Shown here: positions 60,142-64,000 of the stretch, piece by piece
How the letters are laid out: each line of letters starts with the position of its first letter
Numbering within the stretch: position 1 is the stretch's first letter
DNA from: UBA668 sp043721915
GTDB lineage: Bacteria > Actinomycetota > Acidimicrobiia > Acidimicrobiales > Ilumatobacteraceae
Reading direction: 5' to 3'
NCBI GenBank assembly: GCA_043721915.1
Contig: JAYSPV010000104.1
Span: 1 to 64,000, forward strand
Length of the DNA: 64,000 nucleotides
Notes under the pieces: model-generated
Told to the model about the DNA's origin: nothing
The model's database searches: none
What the model saw: only the letters and a program-made list of their open reading frames with translations
Position numbers and translations under genes: made by a program

Positions 60142-60215
60142 TCAGGGCGCACCAGAGGCTCCGCATCACCGCCCGAGGACACGGCTTTCGGCCACCCAAC
60201 ACCCACTGCACCGCG

Positions 60216-61178
60216 TCAGTCGAGGGCGGCGGCGATCGCACGGCGGGCGAGCTCGCGCCCGACTGAAGGGCTGCTCATCACACTCGGCGTGACGAGCGCG
60301 CGCATCCCGGTGGCTTCGACTGCGGCTGCGAGATGCGCATCGACGGGATCGATCACCAGCGTCGCTGCGATCGGCGCGTAGAGGCGGGCTACCCCGACCA
60401 CGGACGCGTCGTGTCCGAGCTCCTCCAGCATGCGATCGGCCGGTCCTTTGAGTGCCACCCCGCCGACGATCGGCGAGATCGCCACGACGGTGTCTCGCCG
60501 GCTCGTCAACAGTTGGTCGACGCCGGCGAGTGCGCGGATCGGACCGATCGACACCAACGGATTGGACGGAGCGATGACGACCACATCGGCCTCGGTGAAG
60601 GCGGCGCGTGCAGCCGACGACAACGCCGCGGAGGCGCTGCCCTCGAACCGGACGCCGCTGACCGGCACGCCGTGGCGTCGCTGGACGAAGTACTCCTGGA
60701 ACGGCACCTCGATCCCTTCGTCGAGCAGCGAGACCATCGTGGTGACGCGATCGTCCGACATCGGCACGAGGTGTTGTCGCAGCCCCCACGCCCGGGCGAT
60801 CTCGCCAGTGACCTCGGTGAGGGTCGCCCCCTCCGCAAGCCGGGCGGTTCGGTAGAAGTGCGTCGCAAGATCTTGATCGCCCAGGTTGAACCACATCGGC
60901 GCTGCGCTGGACCCGGCTGGTCGCACGGTGTTGTAGCGGGCCAGCGCCTCCATCGCCGTCCACGACTCGTCGCGCAGGCCCCAGCCGCGTTCCGGGTCGA
61001 TCGCCGAGGCGAGGGTGTAGGTGATCGTGTCGAGGTCGGGCGAGATCGACAAGCCGTGCATGACGGTGTCGTCGCCGGTGTTGACGACACCGACGGTCTG
61101 CTCCGGCGGCACCTCCTCGGCTAACGCCCGCAGGAACCTTGCCGCACCGACGCCGCCGCACACCACGCACACCTTCAT
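60216..61178 (-). CDS. fbiA: 2-phospho-L-lactate transferase (F420 biosynthesis)
   Basis: 320 residues. Transfers a phospho-lactate or phosphoenolpyruvate-derived group to the deazaflavin Fo to make (dehydro)F420-0. CofD/FbiA hallmarks: CGGVGAARFLRAL at the start, NTGDDTVMHGLSISPDLDTITYTL near 33, WFNLGDQDLATH near 96 and IAPSNPLVSIGPI near 210. The GAGGAGG site selects the ATG at 61178. FbiB is not adjacent. Explains the F420-type reductases elsewhere in the window. Confidence 0.93.
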   Translation of the reverse strand: MKVCVVCGGVGAARFLRALAEEVPPEQTVGVVNTGDDTVMHGLSISPDLDTITYTLASAIDPERGWGLRDESWTAMEALARYNTVRPAGSSAAPMWFNLGDQDLATHFYRTARLAEGATLTEVTGEIARAWGLRQHLVPMSDDRVTTMVSLLDEGIEVPFQEYFVQRRHGVPVSGVRFEGSASAALSSAARAAFTEADVVVIAPSNPLVSIGPIRALAGVDQLLTSRRDTVVAISPIVGGVALKGPADRMLEELGHDASVVGVARLYAPIAATLVIDPVDAHLAAAVEATGMRALVTPSVMSSPSVGRELARRAIAAALD

Positions 61179-61212
61179 CGGGTCCTCCTCCACGTCCGCC
61201 AACGGCTACGCC

Positions 61213-62313
61213 TCACCGCTGCGCCGACTCGTCTACAACCCGACGGTACAGAGCGGCCAGCTCATCAGCGCATCGGTGCCACGAGTACCGCTGCCACTGC
61301 GTCGTTCCGGTTGCGATCAGATGTGCCCGAACGGATTGCGACTCCAGCGCGAGTGCGAGGTTGCCGGCCAACGCCTCGACATCGTCGGGCGAACTGAGCA
61401 GCGCGGCGTCACCTGCGATCTCGGGGATCGATCCGGCGTTGCTGGCGACGACGGGCACGCCCGCCTGCATCGCGTCGAGCAGCGGGAACCCGAACCCTTC
61501 GTCCAACGACGGATATGCGAGCACGGCGGCATTGCGGATCAACCAGGCTCGCAGGCTGTCGTCGACCCGGCCCGTGAACGACACCCGCTGCGACACGCCG
61601 GCGCCGAGTGCGTCGACGGCGGCATGGATCGCAGCCCGGTCGTCGCCCTCGCTGCCCGCGAGCACCAGTTGCACGTCTCGGTGCGTGCTCGCGATCGCTG
61701 CGAACGCCTGAACGAGTCGGGGGATGTTCTTGCGCCGTTCCAGCGTCCCGGTGGCGAGGATGTACCGCCGGCCGGCGAGCTCGGCGATCGGGGCCTCGGC
61801 CGGCGCTGGCGGCAGCGGCAGCGCAGCGAGGTGCACCGTCTGAACGTCGATCATCGGGAACATCTCGCGGAGCGCCGTACCGGTGGCGTGCGAACTGGCG
61901 TGCACGCTGGCGCCACCTGCGATGGCCCGGCGAAGCACGTGCCCTGCCCGGCGGACTGCCGGTTTGGCATGCGTGGGGTGTCGCAGGAACCAGCAGTCGT
62001 ACACCGTGACGAGCCGGGGCAACCGGGTAGGAGGCACCACGTAGTTCGTGCCGTGGACGAGGTCGACATCGCCCAGCCAGCGGTCGGCCAGCGGCCGATC
62101 TGCGGCAGCCCAACAGCGCAGTGCGACGGCTGCCGGTAACGGCAAGCGGCGTGTACCTGCTTGTTGCGGGGCGCGTGCCGACAGCACGTATGGCGCCACA
62201 ATGACGTCGTCGCGTCGTGACAGCGCGGTGTACATCGCGTCGACCGCCAGCCCGACACCGGTTCGTTGCCCGTGCAGTGGACCGATGTCGAATGCAACGC
62301 GCAACGCAGCCAT
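61213..62313 (-). CDS. Glycosyltransferase, GT4-like (fourth)
   Basis: 366 residues. ATGTLERRKNIPRLVQAF near residue 190 and EGFGFPLLDAMQAGVPVVAS near 275 define the GT-B donor site. DIGPLHGQRTGVG at the start contacts the acceptor/phosphate. A TAGCCT box nine bases upstream supports the ATG. It is 34 bases ahead of fbiA on the same strand, probably only by proximity, and is divergent from gmd. Confidence 0.87.
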   Translation of the reverse strand: MAALRVAFDIGPLHGQRTGVGLAVDAMYTALSRRDDVIVAPYVLSARAPQQAGTRRLPLPAAVALRCWAAADRPLADRWLGDVDLVHGTNYVVPPTRLPRLVTVYDCWFLRHPTHAKPAVRRAGHVLRRAIAGGASVHASSHATGTALREMFPMIDVQTVHLAALPLPPAPAEAPIAELAGRRYILATGTLERRKNIPRLVQAFAAIASTHRDVQLVLAGSEGDDRAAIHAAVDALGAGVSQRVSFTGRVDDSLRAWLIRNAAVLAYPSLDEGFGFPLLDAMQAGVPVVASNAGSIPEIAGDAALLSSPDDVEALAGNLALALESQSVRAHLIATGTTQWQRYSWHRCADELAALYRRVVDESAQR

Positions 62314-62322
62314 GTGGCTCGA

Positions 62323-62328
62323 AGGCTA
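62323..62328 (-). promoter_or_regulatory. -10 box of the fourth glycosyltransferase gene
   Basis: TAGCCT on the minus strand ending nine bases before the ATG at 62313. Confidence 0.4.
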
Positions 62329-62387
62329 ACGGGCGGGCTGCGTCGCTCCGTGGCACGCCGCGCCGTCGGGGAGTGCGACGCTCGCCC

Positions 62388-62393
62388 TAGACT
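62388..62393 (+). promoter_or_regulatory. -10 box of gmd
   Basis: TAGACT about 47 bases upstream of the gmd ATG; implies a leader of roughly 40 bases without an obvious Shine-Dalgarno sequence. Confidence 0.35.
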
Positions 62394-62440
62394 GTGGCGA
62401 CATTTGTCGACGACACCGACACGACGGAAAGCCTCACCCC

Positions 62441-63424
62441 ATGCCCCGCGCATTCATCACCGGAGTCACCGGCCAGGACGGCCAACACCTCGCCGAGTTC
62501 TTGCACGCCAAGGGCTACGAGGTCTTCGGAATGGTCAAGGGGCAGAACAACCCACGCATGGTGCAGATGCGCGACGAGTTCCCCTACGTCGAGCCGGTGC
62601 CGGGCGATCTTGCGGATCTTCCCTCGCTGGTCAAGGCGCTCGAGTACAGCCAGCCCGACGAGGTGTACAACCTTGGCGCGATCTCGTTCGTCGCGCTCAG
62701 CTTCAACCAGGCCGAACTCACCGCCAACATCACCGGCCTGGGTGTGTTGCGCATGCTGGAGGCCGTACGCATGGTGGGTGGCGCGCAGAACAACGCGATG
62801 CGCTTCTACCAGGCCAGCTCCTCGGAGATGTTCGGCAAGGTGCGCGAGACCCCTCAGACCGAGCGCACCCCGTTCCACCCTCGCTCGCCGTACGGTTGCG
62901 CCAAGGTTTTTGGCCACGACATCGTGGTCAACTACCGCGAGAGCTACGACATGTTCGCCTGCAGCGGCATCCTGTTCAATCACGAGGGGCCGCGGCGGGG
63001 GCTGGAGTTCGTCACTCGCAAGGTCACCAACTCCGTTGCACGCATCAAGCTCGGGCTCCAGCAGGAAGTCGTACTGGGCAACCTCGACAGCAAGCGCGAT
63101 TGGGGTTACGCCGGAGACTACGTGAAGGCGATGTGGGCGATGCTGCAGCAGGACGCCCCGGACGACTACGTCGTGGCCACCGGCAAGGCGTACAGCATCG
63201 AGGATCTGGTGCGGCTCGCGTTCGCGGAGATCGGCATCGAGGATTGGCAGAACTACGTCCGCCAGGACCCGAAGTTCTACCGGCCCGCCGAGGTCGATCT
63301 GCTGATCGGCGACCCCACCAAGGCGCGCGAGCGACTCGGCTGGGAACCTCAGGTGCAGTTCCCCGAGCTGGTCAAGATGATGGTTGCCAACGACCTTGCG
63401 ATCGAGAGCGCCAAGCTCCGCTAG
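62441..63424 (+). CDS. gmd: GDP-mannose 4,6-dehydratase
   Basis: 327 residues. NADP-binding GVTGQDGQHLAEFL at residue 8, ASSSEMFGKVRETPQTE near 127, catalytic YGCAK near 150, and NHEGPRRGLEFVTRKV near 180 are diagnostic. Makes GDP-4-keto-6-deoxymannose, the precursor of GDP-fucose, rhamnose or perosamine sugars. GDP-mannose could come from the nucleotidyltransferase at 53.5 kb. No GMER/fucose synthase is seen next to it. Confidence 0.94.
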   Translation: MPRAFITGVTGQDGQHLAEFLHAKGYEVFGMVKGQNNPRMVQMRDEFPYVEPVPGDLADLPSLVKALEYSQPDEVYNLGAISFVALSFNQAELTANITGLGVLRMLEAVRMVGGAQNNAMRFYQASSSEMFGKVRETPQTERTPFHPRSPYGCAKVFGHDIVVNYRESYDMFACSGILFNHEGPRRGLEFVTRKVTNSVARIKLGLQQEVVLGNLDSKRDWGYAGDYVKAMWAMLQQDAPDDYVVATGKAYSIEDLVRLAFAEIGIEDWQNYVRQDPKFYRPAEVDLLIGDPTKARERLGWEPQVQFPELVKMMVANDLAIESAKLR

Positions 63425-63434
63425 CGAGCGCCGC

Positions 63435-64000
63435 TCAGGTCTCGAAGGGCATGTCGGTGATGGCATCCATCACCGACGCGCCGGAGGGCACGACACCCAG
63501 GTTCAGCTTGTGCCGCAGAGCAACGCCGAACGCGATCATTGCTGCCACCGACGAGGCCATCAGGCCGAACTCGACGCGTCGGAACAGCTCGTCGCTCGCA
63601 AGCCAGGTAGTGACGATGAAGGCGGCCATCCCGAGGCCCCAACCGAGGGCCACCAGGGCGTGACCCTTGAGCGCGATGACTGCCTGTGCCATGGAGAGGG
63701 CCACCATGTACAGCGCGCTCGAGAGCGCCAGCATCGCCATGGTGCGATTCGAGAGGTTGGCGTTGAACACCTTCTCCAGCACGATCGGCCCGAAGAAGTA
63801 GGCGGCCAACGTGCCGGTCACGCTGACCACGAGCACCATTTGCAGCAAGCGACGCAGGCCGGATCGGAACTCCGTGATCTCGTTGCGAGCTGCGAGACGC
63901 GAGAGACGGGGGAGTAGCGCCGCCTGCACCGCCTGAAAGAGGAACAGGGGTACGCGCGCCATCAGCACGCCGTAGCTGAACCACGACACGAATTGGTCGT
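63435..64000 (-). CDS. Flippase-like polysaccharide export protein (5' part outside window)
   Basis: The frame stays open to the last base, so the start lies beyond the window; about 188 codons of the C-terminal part are seen. Six hydrophobic helices, with AALLPRLSRLAARNEITEFRSGLRRLLQM between the first two, as in Wzx/MVF-type lipid-linked oligosaccharide flippases. It ends ten bases after the convergent gmd stop. Likely exports glycan units made by the nearby transferases. Confidence 0.75.
   Translation of the reverse strand, partial: DQFVSWFSYGVLMARVPLFLFQAVQAALLPRLSRLAARNEITEFRSGLRRLLQMVLVVSVTGTLAAYFFGPIVLEKVFNANLSNRTMAMLALSSALYMVALSMAQAVIALKGHALVALGWGLGMAAFIVTTWLASDELFRRVEFGLMASSVAAMIAFGVALRHKLNLGVVPSGASVMDAITDMPFET

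Overview
The window is dense, high-GC bacterial DNA (by eye roughly two thirds G+C) with short intergenic gaps and many stop/start overlaps (ATGA, TGATG, GTGA). The gene set points to an actinobacterium, most likely of the Acidimicrobiia type. It has an actinobacterial-type DapD, an FbiA/CofD enzyme for coenzyme F420 alongside F420/FMN split-barrel proteins, an LpdA-like flavoprotein without the redox cysteine pair, an LCP cell-wall ligase, an MpaB/DUF2236 oxygenase and a stand-alone methylmalonyl-CoA mutase large subunit. No rRNA, tRNA or CRISPR array was found. Many genes have a TAnnnT box ending 5-9 bases before the start codon, so leaderless transcription looks common, and I used this to choose several starts.

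Layout. 1-12.4 kb: housekeeping and unknown genes (cyclase regulator, aminopeptidase, VapBC pair with palindromic operator, sirtuin, rhodanese-MoeB fusion, polytopic membrane protein coupled to an agmatinase-like enzyme, class II aldolase, RidA, YqhA). 12.44-13.45 kb: an odd patch with a degenerate copy of the 5' end of the downstream mutase gene, a 19-bp repeat array that turns into an inverted repeat, and a small protein overlapping a nucleotidyltransferase. 13.5-31 kb: mutase large subunit, acyl-CoA ligase/hydrolase/nitroreductase operon, Tag, lysS-dapD, secreted M15 peptidase, LpdA-like protein, frameshifted DUF389 protein, and a biotin carboxylase divergent from biotin ligase with an apparently shared promoter. 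31.2-34.7 kb: LCP protein and rmlC-rmlB-rmlD (dTDP-rhamnose).

35.5-47.6 kb is the most interesting stretch. An aromatic ring-cleavage set (HpaD-like extradiol dioxygenase, FAH-family enzyme, cupin, flavin monooxygenase, F420/FMN protein) runs into a convergent cytochrome P450, a class I glutamine amidotransferase and a complete branched-chain-type ABC importer. A glutamine-synthetase-like ligase is transcribed divergently. A GS-like ligase, a GATase-like protein and an oxygenase together resemble the known gamma-glutamylation logic of aniline degradation, here with a P450 and an importer. This is a hypothesis.

49.2-55.4 kb is a tightly packed glycan operon: three glycosyltransferases, an anchored Thr-rich protein, a sugar nucleotidyltransferase and an SDR-fold protein that has lost its YxxxK catalytic pair. 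It ends at an IS3-type transposase scrap. 55.6-60.1 kb holds a lipoprotein, a NarL-type two-component pair next to an MFS transporter remnant, and a TetR regulator divergent from a DUF4386 protein with two operator-like palindromes between them. 60.2-64 kb has fbiA, a fourth glycosyltransferase, gmd, and the downstream part of a flippase-like gene cut by the window edge.
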